DNA of 64,000 nucleotides from Geothrix campi (GTDB taxonomy: Bacteria; Acidobacteriota; Holophagae; Holophagales; Holophagaceae). The notes beneath the pieces were generated by a model. The model was not told the origin of the DNA. It saw nothing but the letters and a program-made list of their open reading frames with translations, and made no database searches. Shown in pieces: positions 1 to 10,800 of this stretch; position 1 is the first letter of the stretch, and every line of letters starts with the position of its first letter. Both the position numbers and the translations under genes were made by a program. The stretch is taken from positions 930,001 through 994,000 of the forward strand of contig NZ_JANHMP010000001.1 in the NCBI RefSeq assembly GCF_024609265.1, read 5' to 3'.

Positions 1-955
1 CAAGGAAGTCTGCCTTCACCTTGCTGGCCTCGCGTTCGAAGACCTCGATGAACTTGCCGCCGATGATCTTCCGCTTCTGCTCGGGGTCGGTGATGTCCTT
101 GAGCGCCCCGAGGAACTCATCCGAGGCATCCACCCAGATCACGTTGAGCTCGAAGGGCTCGAAGTAGGTTTGCACCTGCTTCATCTCGTCCTTGCGCATG
201 AGGCCGTGATCCACGAACACGCAGGTAAGCTGCTTGCCGATGGCCTTGTGCAGCAGCAGGGCCGCCACGCTGGAATCCACGCCGCCGCTGAGGCCCAGCA
301 CCACCGTGCCCTGCCCCACCTGCCCGCGAATGGCCTTCACCTTCTCCTCGATGAAGTTGCCGGCATTCCAGTCCAGGGCCATGCCGCAGTGCTTGAGGAA
401 GTTCAGCAGCAGGGGCGTACCCTGGGTGCTGTGGGTGACCTCCGGATGGAACTGGAGGCAGTAGATCCCGCGTTTGGGATCCTCCATGGCCGCCACGGGC
501 ACGCTGGGCGTCTTCGCCGTGACCGTAAAACCCGCCGGCGCGACCTCCACATGATCGCCGTGGCTCATCCACACCTGCTGGGCGTGGGGCAGCCCCTCGA
601 AGAGCATGGATCCTTCAGGCATGGCCTGGATCTCGGCCTTGCCGTATTCCCGACTCGCGGAGCGGTGCAGCTGCCCGCCGAGATTCCGGGCCAGGAGCTG
701 CTGGCCGTAGCAGATGCCGAGAATGGGCACGCCCAGGCCAAGAATGGCCGGATCCAGATCCGGCGCCCCTGGTTCCAGTACCGAATTGGGGCCACCCGAC
801 AGGATCACCCCCTTCAGATCTGCTCCTGTGATCTCCGCCGCCGTGGTCCCGCTGCTGTAGACCAGCCCGAAAGCCCCCAGCTCCCGCAGCCGCCGCGTGA
901 TGAGCCGCGTGTACTGGCTGCCGTAGTCGATGATGGCGATGCGCTCGTGGTGCAT
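1..955 (-). CDS. guaA: GMP synthase (glutamine-hydrolysing), 3' end cut by window edge
   Basis: Converts XMP to GMP using glutamine and ATP, the last step of guanine nucleotide synthesis, in the cytoplasm. About 318 residues are visible of roughly 515 in the family. The N-terminal class I glutamine amidotransferase domain shows the nucleophile motif GICYGQQ near residue 78 and the His/Glu motif FHPEVTH near 167. The ATP-pyrophosphatase domain begins with the PP-loop SGGVDSS near 225. The C-terminal dimerisation domain lies outside the window. The start ATG at 955 gives MHHERIAIIDYGSQYT, matching the family N-terminus. The frame runs off position 1. Confidence 0.96.
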   Translation of the reverse strand, partial: MHHERIAIIDYGSQYTRLITRRLRELGAFGLVYSSGTTAAEITGADLKGVILSGGPNSVLEPGAPDLDPAILGLGVPILGICYGQQLLARNLGGQLHRSASREYGKAEIQAMPEGSMLFEGLPHAQQVWMSHGDHVEVAPAGFTVTAKTPSVPVAAMEDPKRGIYCLQFHPEVTHSTQGTPLLLNFLKHCGMALDWNAGNFIEEKVKAIRGQVGQGTVVLGLSGGVDSSVAALLLHKAIGKQLTCVFVDHGLMRKDEMKQVQTYFEPFELNVIWVDASDEFLGALKDITDPEQKRKIIGGKFIEVFEREASKVKADFL

Positions 956-1050
956 GGGTCTCCTGCGGGGGCCCCTGGGTAGCCGGACCACCCCGGAGGC
1001 CACCTCCAGTGTGCCCGATCCAACGCCGTCGTGGCGCCTCGTCGGCGCGT

Positions 1051-2859
1051 TCAGTGCCCGGCCTTCCTTGCCTTGAGGGCCTGCAGGAGCGACTTGAGCG
1101 AAGGTTTCTCGTACTGGCCCTTGGCCTTGGGTAGGGCCGCCTGGACCATCTGGATGGCGTCATCCAGCCGCCCTTCCAGGATGGCTATCTGAACTTGCCC
1201 GGTGAGGGCTGCCAACGAGTCGGGCAGCCAGAATTTCAAGGGCTTCGCCCCCTTGACGGCCAGGGGCGCGGAGGGGCCGAGGGCGCCACCGGGTTCTGCC
1301 GGAGATGGGGCCACTGGTCGCGCCGCGAGCTGGTCCCTGAGCTTGGCCAGGTGCTCCTGGTAGGACTGAAGCATGTCCCGCTCTCGCTGGCTCGACGCCA
1401 TCTGGGCGGCCTGCCGGCCCACCTCCTCGGCCTCGCGGATCCGGCCCATGCTCATGAGGAGCGATCCGAAATTCAGACGCAGCACCAAGTCGCTGGGACT
1501 GAGCTTCACCGCCTCCAGACCTTCCTGGACGGCAGGTTCCTGCGCCTCGGGCCGTTGGGCCAGTTCGCGGCCCAAGGCCAAGTGGAGGTCCGGGAAATCG
1601 GGTTGCAAGACCAGCCCGCGCCTCAGCCAGGCCTCGACTTGCCCGGCGTCCGCCTGAGATCCCTGGGGCAGACGCGCCAGGTGGTACGGCACGCGGAAGT
1701 CCTGGCTACCCAGTTCCAGAGCACGCGCCAGGGCTCCCCGGGCCTCCTCGTATCGGCCCTGGCGAAGGCAGGCCATGCCCCAGGCGGCCTGGGTCGCGGC
1801 CTGCCCGGGCGCGAGGCCCTTCGCCTGTTCCGCCAGCGCGGCGCCGGCCTGGAGCTGGTCCGAATAAAGCAGGAATTCTGCCCGCACGGCCAGGGCCTCG
1901 GCCTCATCCACCGGACGAACCTGGAAATCCGCTCCTGTCAGGGCCACCTTCAGGGGCAGATTCCAGAAGCTGAACACCGACTTGGTGGCGTATCGGGCCA
2001 CATCGTTCTCGAGCTTCTTCAGATCTCCGAACCCCGCGCGCGCCGCGGACAAGGCATCAGGCTCGCGCTCGAGGGCCTGGAGAAACCGTCCGAGCAGGCC
2101 CGCCTTCCGTGCCCCCTCGTCCAGGAACAGGTGGTGGACCAGGGCCCAGCTCTGGGCATAGAAGATGTTCGCCTTGCTGCCTTCCTGGTAGTACGGCGAA
2201 TCCCGGGTGACGGTGAGCAGCCCTTCCAGGGGCATGCGCACACCCTGGAGAGTCCGGAGATGGCCCAGGGGCACGCGACCGAGAAAGACGTCCTTGGTGC
2301 GGACCTGCGTGGCGCCATAGAAATCGGCGATGCCCTCGTCGAACCAGGCCGGCAGCTCTGGGAAGTTCTGGTGCACCACGCAATGGGTGTACTCGTGGAA
2401 GACGACAAAGAAGGGCTGGTCGTCCTGCAGGTTCACGTCCATCCGCACCAGGGCGTAGTTCCGCTCCTGCCCTTGCCAGAAGAGCCCGCCGGGGCGCTTC
2501 GGATCCTTTCCTTCGAACTGCCGCGGCACGAACCGGCGCATGGATTCCGCGTCCCGTGAGACCAGGATGATCATGGGCCTGTGGAGGTCCACCTGGAGGC
2601 CCGGAAGCACCACCGAGAACACGGAGCGCATGGCCTCGAAACCCCGGAGGACCTCCCGCGCCTCCGCCTCGCTCGCCTCGCTGTAGGCGATGAAATGCGG
2701 GGACCGAACCTCCAGCCAGGTCTCCTTGCGGGCCGCCCGCAGGGCGGGCCCCGCCACTGCTAGAAGCACCAGCAGTGAGCAGGCGAGCCATCGCCTCGAA
2801 GCCATCCGGACGGCCGGGACCTGCGCTTTGCGAATCGTCATGGAGCCACCAACCTTCAT
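1051..2859 (-). CDS. Secreted peptidase-MA-like metalloprotease with TPR repeats
   Basis: A Sec-type signal segment (roughly residues 22-45) is followed by a gluzincin-like domain with the zinc motif HEYTH near residue 155 and a downstream EGIADF that could supply the third ligand. The second half has tetratricopeptide-like helical repeats, for example AAWGMACLRQGRYEEARGAL. This is the peptidase-MA/DUF1570 layout found in Acidobacteriota and Deltaproteobacteria, probably a periplasmic protease or protein-binding factor; substrate unknown. An alternative start is the ATG at 2841. It lies 34 bp downstream of glyS on the same strand and 95 bp before guaA. Confidence 0.75.
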   Translation of the reverse strand: MKVGGSMTIRKAQVPAVRMASRRWLACSLLVLLAVAGPALRAARKETWLEVRSPHFIAYSEASEAEAREVLRGFEAMRSVFSVVLPGLQVDLHRPMIILVSRDAESMRRFVPRQFEGKDPKRPGGLFWQGQERNYALVRMDVNLQDDQPFFVVFHEYTHCVVHQNFPELPAWFDEGIADFYGATQVRTKDVFLGRVPLGHLRTLQGVRMPLEGLLTVTRDSPYYQEGSKANIFYAQSWALVHHLFLDEGARKAGLLGRFLQALEREPDALSAARAGFGDLKKLENDVARYATKSVFSFWNLPLKVALTGADFQVRPVDEAEALAVRAEFLLYSDQLQAGAALAEQAKGLAPGQAATQAAWGMACLRQGRYEEARGALARALELGSQDFRVPYHLARLPQGSQADAGQVEAWLRRGLVLQPDFPDLHLALGRELAQRPEAQEPAVQEGLEAVKLSPSDLVLRLNFGSLLMSMGRIREAEEVGRQAAQMASSQRERDMLQSYQEHLAKLRDQLAARPVAPSPAEPGGALGPSAPLAVKGAKPLKFWLPDSLAALTGQVQIAILEGRLDDAIQMVQAALPKAKGQYEKPSLKSLLQALKARKAGH

Positions 2860-2893
2860 AGGGAGAGTTGGCTGATGGTACCTCGACCGGAAC

Positions 2894-4996
2894 CTACTGC
2901 CAGAGGCTGAAATCCGCCACGCGCAGGAAAGCCTGACGGAGACGGTGGAGGAGGCTGAGGCGGGCGGCGCGGAGGGCCGGGTCCTCGCACTTCACCATGA
3001 CGGCGTTGAAGAAGGCTTCCAGGGGTCCGGCAAGATTCGCCAGCGCGTGGAGCAGCGAAGCCTGGTCGGGTGCAAGCTCCAACTTCATCAGGCATGCCGC
3101 CAGCACCTTCTCCACGGGCTGCGCCAGCAGACTGTCATCGAAGTCAGTCGAGGGGGCTTCGTCCTTCAGGATGTTCCCGATGCGCTTGGCGCTCTGGGCC
3201 AGGGAGGCGAAGCGGGTATCCTCGGCAAAGGCAGACAGAGCCTCACAGCGAGCCTTCAGGTCCACCAGGTCCTCCCAGCCCGCGGCCAGGGCGGACCGGC
3301 GCACGGAGCCGGCGTATCCGGCCAATTCCAGCTGATAGGCCACACGGTCCCTGAAGAAGTCCATGAGGGCTTCGTTGGTTTCGGCCGTGGGCTTGGTGGC
3401 TTTCGCGCCGACGACGCGGAGGGCCGCCGCGATGAGATCGGCGGGAGGAAAAGCCCAGCCACGCTCCCACAAGATGCGCACGATGCCCTGGCCGGCGCGA
3501 CGCAAAGCAAGGGGATCCTTGGAACCGCTGGGGATGAGCCCCACGGCGAAGCAGCCCGCCACGGTGTCCAGCTTGTCGCAGAGGGACAGCAGGCAGCCCA
3601 GGGGCGTGCCGGGGATGGCGTCGTCGGCACCGACAGGCCGGTAGTGCTCCTTCACGGCCATCCAGACTTCCTCGTGCGCACCTTCGTGCCTGAGGTACTC
3701 GCCGCCCATGATGCCCTGCAGCTCCGGGAACTCGCCGACCATGAGGGTGCGCAGGTCGCACTTGGCCATGCGGGCGGCTTCCAGGGCCCGGTCGATGTGA
3801 TCGGTGTCATCCGACATCCGGGAGGCGAAGTGCTTCACCAGCGCCACCACCCGGCCGGTCTTGTCGTGATAGCTGCCCAGCTCCCGCTGGAACGTGAGCG
3901 CCATGAGCTTTTCCAGCCGGTCGGACAGCGGGTGTTTGCGGTCCTCCGCGAAGAAGAACCGCGCGTCGTAGAGCCGGGCCTTCAGCACCCACTCGTTGCC
4001 GGCCTTCACGAAGCCAGCGGGGTCGTCGGTGCGGTTGGCGGCTGTGAGGAAACAGGGCAGCAAGGCACCATCCGGCCCCTCGATGCAGAAGCTCTTCTGG
4101 TGCTCGCGCAGGCTGGTGACCAGCACCTCCTTGGGCAGCTCCAGGAAATCCGCCGGGAAGTCGCCTCGCACGATCTTGGGAAACTCCACGATCTCGGCCA
4201 GCGTGTCCAGCAGCTCCGCATCGGCCACCACGCGGCCCTTCACCTCGGCGGCGAGTGTCTCCAGCTGCTGGGCGATGCGTGTCCGGCGGGCCTCCACGCT
4301 GACCGCGACACCAGCGGTCTCCAGCGCTGACTCATAGACTCCCGGCGTGGCGATCACCACAGGAGCGGGATGCTCGCGGTGGTAGAGCCGATGGCCCCAG
4401 GTGGTGTTCGTGGCGGTCACACCATCTACCGTGATGGGCACGACCTGATCCCCGAAGAGGCACAGGATGTTGCGGATGGGGCGCACGAACTCGAACTCTG
4501 AGTTGCCCCAGCGCATGGCCTTGGGCACGTGCAGCCCGGCGATGAGCCCTGGTAGCGCCTCAGCCAGCAGGTCCACCGTGGGACGGCCCTGCTTCGTGAG
4601 CGTCACCACTGCGCAGGGTTCCTTCTTCCCTGCCGGCTGCTCGAAACGCACGGCGCTGAAATCCATGCCCCACTTCTCCGCGAACTTCAGGCCCTGGATG
4701 GTGGGCTTGCCATCCTCCCCCACGCACATGCGCTGGGGTGGGCCGACCTGGGTCTCGGTCTGGTCGGGTTGGACGGCTGGCAGTCCCACCAAGCGCCACG
4801 CGAGTTTGCGAGGTGAATACAGCCCGGTCGAATTATCGATCGCGTTCTTCCGGTAGTTGGCGCTATCCCCCGTGGGGAACCATGCCTCCAACTTGTCTTC
4901 GAGAAGGTGGACGAAGTTCTCCCACAGCGGTGTGAGGAACCGCGCCGGGATCTCCTCGCAGTGCAGTTCCATCAGGAAGGTCCTGGTCGCGCTCAC
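2894..4996 (-). CDS. glyS: Glycine--tRNA ligase beta subunit
   Basis: Beta subunit of the alpha2-beta2 glycyl-tRNA synthetase, contributing tRNA recognition. At 700 residues it has normal family length, and the N-terminus contains the typical [12 protein letters not shown] motif. The start is a GTG at 4996 that shares a GTGA overlap with the glyQ stop, so translation is probably coupled. An upstream in-frame ATG at 5077 lies inside glyQ and would add an arginine/glycine-rich stretch unlike the family, so it was not used. Confidence 0.95.
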   Translation of the reverse strand: MSATRTFLMELHCEEIPARFLTPLWENFVHLLEDKLEAWFPTGDSANYRKNAIDNSTGLYSPRKLAWRLVGLPAVQPDQTETQVGPPQRMCVGEDGKPTIQGLKFAEKWGMDFSAVRFEQPAGKKEPCAVVTLTKQGRPTVDLLAEALPGLIAGLHVPKAMRWGNSEFEFVRPIRNILCLFGDQVVPITVDGVTATNTTWGHRLYHREHPAPVVIATPGVYESALETAGVAVSVEARRTRIAQQLETLAAEVKGRVVADAELLDTLAEIVEFPKIVRGDFPADFLELPKEVLVTSLREHQKSFCIEGPDGALLPCFLTAANRTDDPAGFVKAGNEWVLKARLYDARFFFAEDRKHPLSDRLEKLMALTFQRELGSYHDKTGRVVALVKHFASRMSDDTDHIDRALEAARMAKCDLRTLMVGEFPELQGIMGGEYLRHEGAHEEVWMAVKEHYRPVGADDAIPGTPLGCLLSLCDKLDTVAGCFAVGLIPSGSKDPLALRRAGQGIVRILWERGWAFPPADLIAAALRVVGAKATKPTAETNEALMDFFRDRVAYQLELAGYAGSVRRSALAAGWEDLVDLKARCEALSAFAEDTRFASLAQSAKRIGNILKDEAPSTDFDDSLLAQPVEKVLAACLMKLELAPDQASLLHALANLAGPLEAFFNAVMVKCEDPALRAARLSLLHRLRQAFLRVADFSLWQ

Positions 4997-5907
4997 TTCG
5001 CACCCACCTTCCCGTTGTCCTCGGCAGGTACGGCCGCGCCCTCCTGATGCTCCAGGTAGGCCCGGGCGCAGGCGCAAGCCAGATCGCGCACGCGCTTGAT
5101 GATGCCGGGGCGCTCGGTGGTGCTCACGGCGCCGCGGGCGTCGAGCACGTTGAAGGTGTGGCTCATCTTGAGGGCCTGCTCATAGGCGCTGAGGAAGTGG
5201 CCTTGATCCTTGAGCAGACGCCAACCCTCCTTCTCGAAGGCGTCGAAGAGGGTGCGGTGCAGGTCGATGTCCGCGTGCTCGAAGCTGTACGCGCTCAGCT
5301 CGAACTCCTCGCGCTGGCGCATCTGGCCGTAGGTGACGGGGAAGATGCCATCGTCCGTCTTCACCTCGCCATGCACCAGGTCGAAGATGTTGTCGTAGCC
5401 GCCCAGGAACATGCAGATGCGCTCGATGCCGTAGGTCAGCTCGGCGCTCACGGGCCGGCAGTCCAGGCCGCCCACCTGCTGGAAGTAGGTGAACTGGCTG
5501 ATCTCCATGCCGTCCAGCACCACCTGCCAGCCCACGCCCCAGGCGCCCAGGGAAGGCGACTCCCAGTTGTCCTCCTCGAAGCGGAGGTCGTGCTTGGTGA
5601 GGTCGATGCCCAGGGCCTCCAGGCTTTCGATGTAGAGGTCCTGCACCTTGGCGGGGCTGGGCTTGAGGATCACCTGGAACTGGAGGTGCTTGTAGACGCG
5701 GAAGGGGTTCTCGCCGTAGCGGCCATCCGCCGGGCGCCGGGAAGGTTCTACGTACGCCACGTTCCAGGGCTTGCTCCCGAGGGCCCCGAAGAAGGTCAGC
5801 GGGTTCATGGTGCCCGCGCCCTTTTCCAGATCGTAGGGCTGGCCGATGAGACAGCCCCGGTCGGCCCAGAACCGCTGGAGGCGGAGGATCAGTTCCTGGA
5901 TGTGCAT
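4993..5907 (-). CDS. glyQ: Glycine--tRNA ligase alpha subunit
   Basis: Catalytic subunit of the two-subunit glycyl-tRNA synthetase; class II aminoacyl-tRNA synthetase fold. Hallmarks are [19 protein letters not shown] at the N-terminus and the motif-2-like segment [17 protein letters not shown]. The 304 residues match the usual 290-305. The ATG at 5907 is chosen because the upstream in-frame extension is not family-like and overlaps the promoter region. It is the first gene of the glyQ-glyS unit. Confidence 0.97.
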   Translation of the reverse strand: MHIQELILRLQRFWADRGCLIGQPYDLEKGAGTMNPLTFFGALGSKPWNVAYVEPSRRPADGRYGENPFRVYKHLQFQVILKPSPAKVQDLYIESLEALGIDLTKHDLRFEEDNWESPSLGAWGVGWQVVLDGMEISQFTYFQQVGGLDCRPVSAELTYGIERICMFLGGYDNIFDLVHGEVKTDDGIFPVTYGQMRQREEFELSAYSFEHADIDLHRTLFDAFEKEGWRLLKDQGHFLSAYEQALKMSHTFNVLDARGAVSTTERPGIIKRVRDLACACARAYLEHQEGAAVPAEDNGKVGAK

Positions 5908-5927
5908 GGAGGCTCGCCAAAACGAGT

Positions 5928-5956
5928 ATTCTAGCGGGTTTTCGGCCTCTTGATAA
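5928..5956 (-). promoter_or_regulatory. Probable sigma-70-type promoter of glyQS
   Basis: On the minus strand a TTATCA hexamer (5956-5951) is followed after 17 bp by TAGAAT (5933-5928). The glyQ ATG lies about 20 bp further downstream. The -10 matches consensus at 5 of 6 positions and the -35 at 4 of 6. Confidence 0.5.
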
Positions 5957-5965
5957 GCTGGCGGG

Positions 5966-6499
5966 ATGCGGATCCGGACTGCCCTGCCCACTGACGCCCA
6001 GGCCTTGGCGGCCCTGGGGGAGCGACTCTGGCGCGAGACCTATGCCGGTCTCATTCCCGCCTCCAACCTGGAGTTGCACTTGGCGGGGACCTTCGGGGCA
6101 AGGCAGCAGGCCGCGGAATTGGCCGATCCCGACTGCCACACCCTGGTGCTCGAACGCGCCGGCGCCCTGCTGGGCTATGCCCTGCTTCAGGCCTGCAGGC
6201 CGGAGTCGGCCACGGCCTCTTTTCACTTCGTCAACCCGCTTGAAGTGGCCCGGTTCTACGTGGATGCCACGCTGCATGGCCGGGGCGCCGCTCAGGAGCT
6301 GATGGCCGCTGTTCTGGATCATGCCGCCACGGCAGGCCACGATGGCGTCTGGCTCCAGGTCTGGGAACAGAATGCCCGCGCCATCCGGTTCTACGCCAAG
6401 GCCGGGTTCACCGATGCCGGGGAGGCCATCTTCCGCGTGGGTGAGCAGGTGGATCGGGACCGGCTGCTGGTGCACGGGTTGATGGTTCGTCCACTGTGA
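5966..6499 (+). CDS. GNAT-family N-acetyltransferase
   Basis: 177-residue acetyl-CoA-dependent acetyltransferase. It shows the GNAT core: an N-terminal strand ([16 protein letters not shown]), motif A with [17 protein letters not shown] (a variant of the R/Q-x-x-G-x-G/A pyrophosphate loop) near residues 92-110, and a C-terminal [12 protein letters not shown] motif B. Substrate unknown. It is divergent from glyQ, with 58 bp between the start codons. Confidence 0.85.
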   Translation: MRIRTALPTDAQALAALGERLWRETYAGLIPASNLELHLAGTFGARQQAAELADPDCHTLVLERAGALLGYALLQACRPESATASFHFVNPLEVARFYVDATLHGRGAAQELMAAVLDHAATAGHDGVWLQVWEQNARAIRFYAKAGFTDAGEAIFRVGEQVDRDRLLVHGLMVRPL

Positions 6500-6549
6500 T
6501 GGCCGTCAGCCCTACACCTTGCTAGAATCCCCGTTTCCCGGGGCACTGC

Positions 6550-7497
6550 ATGACCCGAAAGATCGCACTCCTGGCCATTGGTGGAAACGCGCTTCTAAAA
6601 GAGAAGGAGCGCGGGCTCCAGGAGGAGCAGTTGGAGAACGCCCGGGAGACGGCGGAGATGCTGGCGCGGGTGGTGGCCGAGGGCTACGCGCTCTGCGTGG
6701 TGCACGGCAACGGGCCCCAGGTGGGCAACCTGCTCATCCAGCAGGAAGCCGGGTCCGGCCAGATCCCGCCCTACAGCCTGGACATCTGCGGCGCCATGAC
6801 CCAAGGCTCCATGGGCTACATGCTGGAGCGCATGCTCATCAACCGGCTGCGCTTCATGGGCCTGGATGCGCCGGTGACATCCGTCCTCACCGAGGTGGTG
6901 GTGGACAAGGAGGACAAGGGCTTCCAGGACCCGACGAAACCGGTGGGTCCCTTCTATCCCGAGTTCCGCGCCTTGGAGCTGATGCGGTCCAAGCGCTGGA
7001 AGATGAAGGAGGACTCGGGCCGCGGCTGGCGCAAGGTGGTGCCCTCGCCCAAGCCCATCGAGATCGTCCAGCTCGACGCCATCAAGACCCTGCTCCAGTC
7101 CGGCAGCTCGGTCATCGCCGGCGGCGGCGGTGGCATCCCGGTGATCCGCGATGCCAGCGGCTTCCTGGTCGGCGTGGAGGCCGTCATCGACAAGGACCGC
7201 CTCAGCGCCCTGCTGGCGGCCCAGTTGGGAGCCGACCTCTTCATCATCCTCACGGGTGTGGCCAAGGTGGCCCTCGACTTCGGCAAGCCCTCCCAGCGCT
7301 GGGTAGACCGCATCACGGCGAGTGAAGCCCGGAAGCACCTGGCCGATGGCCAGTTCCCGCCCGGCAGCATGGGCCCCAAGATCGAAAGCGCCCTGGCCTA
7401 TCTCGAAGGCGGCGGCCACGAAGTGCTCATCACCACCGCCGAGGCCCTGGCCACCGAGGACCCCGCCACCGTGGGCACCCGCATCGTGCGAGACTGA
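6550..7497 (+). CDS. arcC: Carbamate kinase
   Basis: Amino-acid-kinase-fold enzyme that interconverts carbamoyl phosphate plus ADP with carbamate plus ATP. Seen: N-terminal ALLAIGGNAL, VVHGNGPQVGNL near residue 55, the glycine-rich VIAGGGGGIPV near 190 and LTGVAKVALDFGKP near 232. Length 315 is typical. No arginine deiminase or ornithine carbamoyltransferase gene is adjacent, so it is not part of a visible ADI operon here. A TAGAAT -10-like hexamer sits at 6523-6528. Confidence 0.92.
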   Translation: MTRKIALLAIGGNALLKEKERGLQEEQLENARETAEMLARVVAEGYALCVVHGNGPQVGNLLIQQEAGSGQIPPYSLDICGAMTQGSMGYMLERMLINRLRFMGLDAPVTSVLTEVVVDKEDKGFQDPTKPVGPFYPEFRALELMRSKRWKMKEDSGRGWRKVVPSPKPIEIVQLDAIKTLLQSGSSVIAGGGGGIPVIRDASGFLVGVEAVIDKDRLSALLAAQLGADLFIILTGVAKVALDFGKPSQRWVDRITASEARKHLADGQFPPGSMGPKIESALAYLEGGGHEVLITTAEALATEDPATVGTRIVRD

Positions 7498-7520
7498 GGG
7501 TTCTCCAGAGGAAGCTCCAG

Positions 7521-7814
7521 ATGTACGCCCTCATCCTCGTTCGCTACCGCCGCCCACTCACCGAGGTGGAGACCGTCACCGGGGCCCACCGCGCCTACCT
7601 CGACACCCTGAAGAAGCAGGGCATCCTCCTGGCCTCGGGCCCTCTGGATCCGCGCTTCGGCGGCGCCTGGCTCGTGCGGGTTCAGGACGAGAATCCCCTG
7701 GCGGACCTGGACACCCTGCGCGATGGTGATCCCTTCTACCAGGCTGGCCTCGCCAACTACGAACTCCTGCCTTGGAACGTGATGGCCGGCAAGGACGGGC
7801 TGGATCGGATGTGA
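7521..7814 (+). CDS. YciI-like (YCII-domain) protein
   Basis: 97-residue ferredoxin-like alpha/beta protein. The pattern MYALILVRYRRP, the H-R-A-Y-L segment near residue 27 and LLASGPLDP followed by D-G-D-P-F matches the YCII family; the His-Asp pair is the proposed catalytic dyad. Biological role unknown. It lies 24 bp after arcC, likely in the same transcript. Confidence 0.8.
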   Translation: MYALILVRYRRPLTEVETVTGAHRAYLDTLKKQGILLASGPLDPRFGGAWLVRVQDENPLADLDTLRDGDPFYQAGLANYELLPWNVMAGKDGLDRM

Positions 7815-7882
7815 TCCGGGGCTCAGGGGGCCTCCAGGCGGACGCTCCCCTGGCCTGGCTGGAAGACATCATGTGCTCCGAC

Positions 7883-10800
7883 TCAGTGGAGGAGTTCGGC
7901 CAGCTTGATCTGGAGCTCCTTCAAGCTGAAAGGCTTTCTCAGGCTGTGTACCAGCGGCTGCCCGTCCACATGGGGGGCGATGAGGTCGCTGCTGTAACCC
8001 GTGGCCACGAGTATTGGGATGCCTGGCCGCAGGGCCTGGAGGCGCGGCAGGACCTGGGCGCCACTCATCCCGGGCATGTTCATGTCAAGAATCACCAGAT
8101 CCGTCTGCAGCCCCTCTTCCAGGAGGCGGAGGGCCTCCCGCCCCTCCGGCGCCTGGGTGGCTTGGTGTCCCAGCAATTCCAGCCCCTGCATCAAAGATTC
8201 ACGAAACAGATCATCGTCGTCCACCAGCAGGATCTTCCGACCTCCTGGGCCCACCGCCAGCGGGGAGGCCGCATCCTGCTCGGGATGCAAGCCTCCCACC
8301 CGCGAGGCTGGGAAGGTCAGGATCGCCTCGGTTCCCTGCCCCACTCGGCTCTGGAGGTTCAAGGACCCCTCGTGGGCCTTCATGGTGCCGTACACCATCG
8401 ACAGCCCCAGACCCGTGCCCTTCCCCTTGGGCTTGGTCGTGAAGAACGGCTCCATGCACTTGGCGAGTATTTCCTGGGGGATGCCCCCGCCCGTATCCCG
8501 CACTCTGAGGATCACGCCACCCTCGGGAGATCTGGTGGTCTGGATACGGAGGGTGCCCCCGTCGGGCATCGCATCGCAGGCATTCACACAGAGGTTCATG
8601 AGCGCATGGCTGAGTGCGCCAGCATCTCCCCGGATGAACCCCAGCCCTTCCTCGAGATCCACTTCAAACTGGATGTTCTTCAGGACGGTGTGGCTCAGGA
8701 GTTGGCTCATCTCCTGGATAAGGATATTCAGGTCGACCGGCCGCTCTTCCTGAATGTCCTTGTGTGCGAAATAAAGGAGGCTTTTCACGACGTCCCGGCC
8801 GCGCATGCAGGCGCTCATGATCGTCTCGAGGGACCTTGCCGAGCGGTCCGACGGCTCGGTCCGCTCATGGAGGATCGAGGCTGTCCCGAGGATGGCGCCC
8901 AGTACGTTGTTCATGTCATGGGCCACGCCACCCGCCAAACTCCCCAGGCTTTCCAGCTTCTGGGACTGGTAGAGCTGGGCCTCCAGATGCCTGCGTTCAG
9001 ACTCAACCCGCTTCTGTTCGGTGATGTCCTCTTTCAGGGCGATGTAGTTGGTCAACGCGCCGGCTTCGTCCCGGACGGGAGCGATGGTCACCCGCTCCAG
9101 GAAGAGCTGACCGTCCTTCTTGAGGTTTTCGAATTCGCCCACCCAGACCTCGCCCCGGGTCAGGGCATTCCACATCTGTCTGTAGACCCCTGGCGGAGTG
9201 GCTGGCGACTTCAGGATGCGGGGATTCTGGCCGATGGCCTCCGCGGAGCTGTAGCCGGTCACCTGGGTGAACCTCGGGTTCACGTATTCGATGGTCCCCT
9301 CGGGATCCGTGATCACCACGCAAAGCGGGCTCTGCTCGACCGCCACAGAGATCTTGCGGAGCGCCTGCTCGTCTTCCTTCTGCTCGGTGATGTCCTGGAT
9401 GACGCCGACCAGTTCCGCTGGCCGGCCCTCAGGGTCCCAGTGCACCTCCCCTCGGCCATGAACCCATCGGAGGGCCCCATCGGATGGGCGGACGATGGGG
9501 TAGGTGAGATCGAAGCGTTCGCGGCGTTCGATGATCCCGGCGACATATCCTGCGAGCTGATCGCGGGCGCCTGGAGGGACGAGACCCGTCCAGCCAGCCA
9601 GCGTCCGGGGATAGTCAGGCCCGATGCCGAAGATCCGGTCGAGGTAGGGGCTGCTCGTCCACCGGTCCTTCCCGATGTCCCAGGTATAGGTCCCGATGCC
9701 GCCAGCTTCCTGCGCTTCCCTCAGCAGGCGCTCGCTTTTCTTCAGCGCGGCCTCGGCCTCGCGGCGGCGTTCCTCACCCGCCAGATGGTCCAGAGCGTAG
9801 GACACATCCATGGCTGCCTCGACGAGCAGTTCGGTCTCGTGGATTCCGAAAAAATGTTTCTCTCCGGCATAGACGGCCAGGGCGCCGATCACCTTCCCTC
9901 CTTCGCGGATGGGGAAGGCGGCGGCGGAGGCGAAGCCGGAGCGGGTCGCAGCCTCCCGCCAGGCACCTGAATCCGGCAGGCCCAGGTAATCGTTGAAGAG
10001 GCAGTGGCTGCCCTCCCGAATCGCGGTGCCCATGGGTCCGTGGCCGATGGGCGTGTCATCGCTGCGCACCTCAAGCGCGTCCAAATAACCCACCGTGTCG
10101 CCGCACTGGGCGACCCTGGTCACCCGGTGCGTGATGGGATCGTCCAAGCCGATCCAGGCCATCCGGAATCGCCCGTACTTCACCAGGGCTTCGCAGAGCC
10201 TCGCGAAAAGGCCTTCGCGGGAACCCGCCCACACGATGGCCTGACTCACCTGGCTGAGGGCGGCATAGAGCTGGGTCATGCGTTGGAGTTCGCGTTGCTG
10301 GGCTTGGCGCTCCGTGACGTCTCGAATGAAGCTGACGACGATCTGCTCGTCCCCCAGGTCCACCACCTTGGCACTGACTTCCGCTGAAAAGGTGCTGCCG
10401 TCCTTGCGGCGATGGATCGTCTCGAAGCGGATCGCCCCTTGGGCCTTCATCTTGGCGAACAGAGAGAACCCCTCATCGCGAGTCTCCACCGCACGCAGGT
10501 CCATCGCACTCATGCCCTGAAGTTCCGTGAGGGAATACCCGTAATGCTCCACCGCCCGGGTGTTCGCCTCCCGGATCCACCCGTCCCCATCCATGAGCAG
10601 GATGATGTCGTTGGCCTGGCGCATGAGCCATTCGAAGCGCTGGGAAAGGTTCAGCTGCTTGCGAACCATTTCGGCGTCGTGATGCCGCACCATCAGGCCC
10701 AGTCCGGCGGCGACAATGATCACGATACCGATGAGCCCGATCCCACCGACCCAGACCCGCCGGCGCAGGGGGCCGTACACTTCGGCCTCGTCCACTTTGG

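Noticed and set aside
7772-9970. 732-codon + strand ORF
   Set aside because: Shadow of the histidine kinase; composition is low-complexity and no domain is recognisable.
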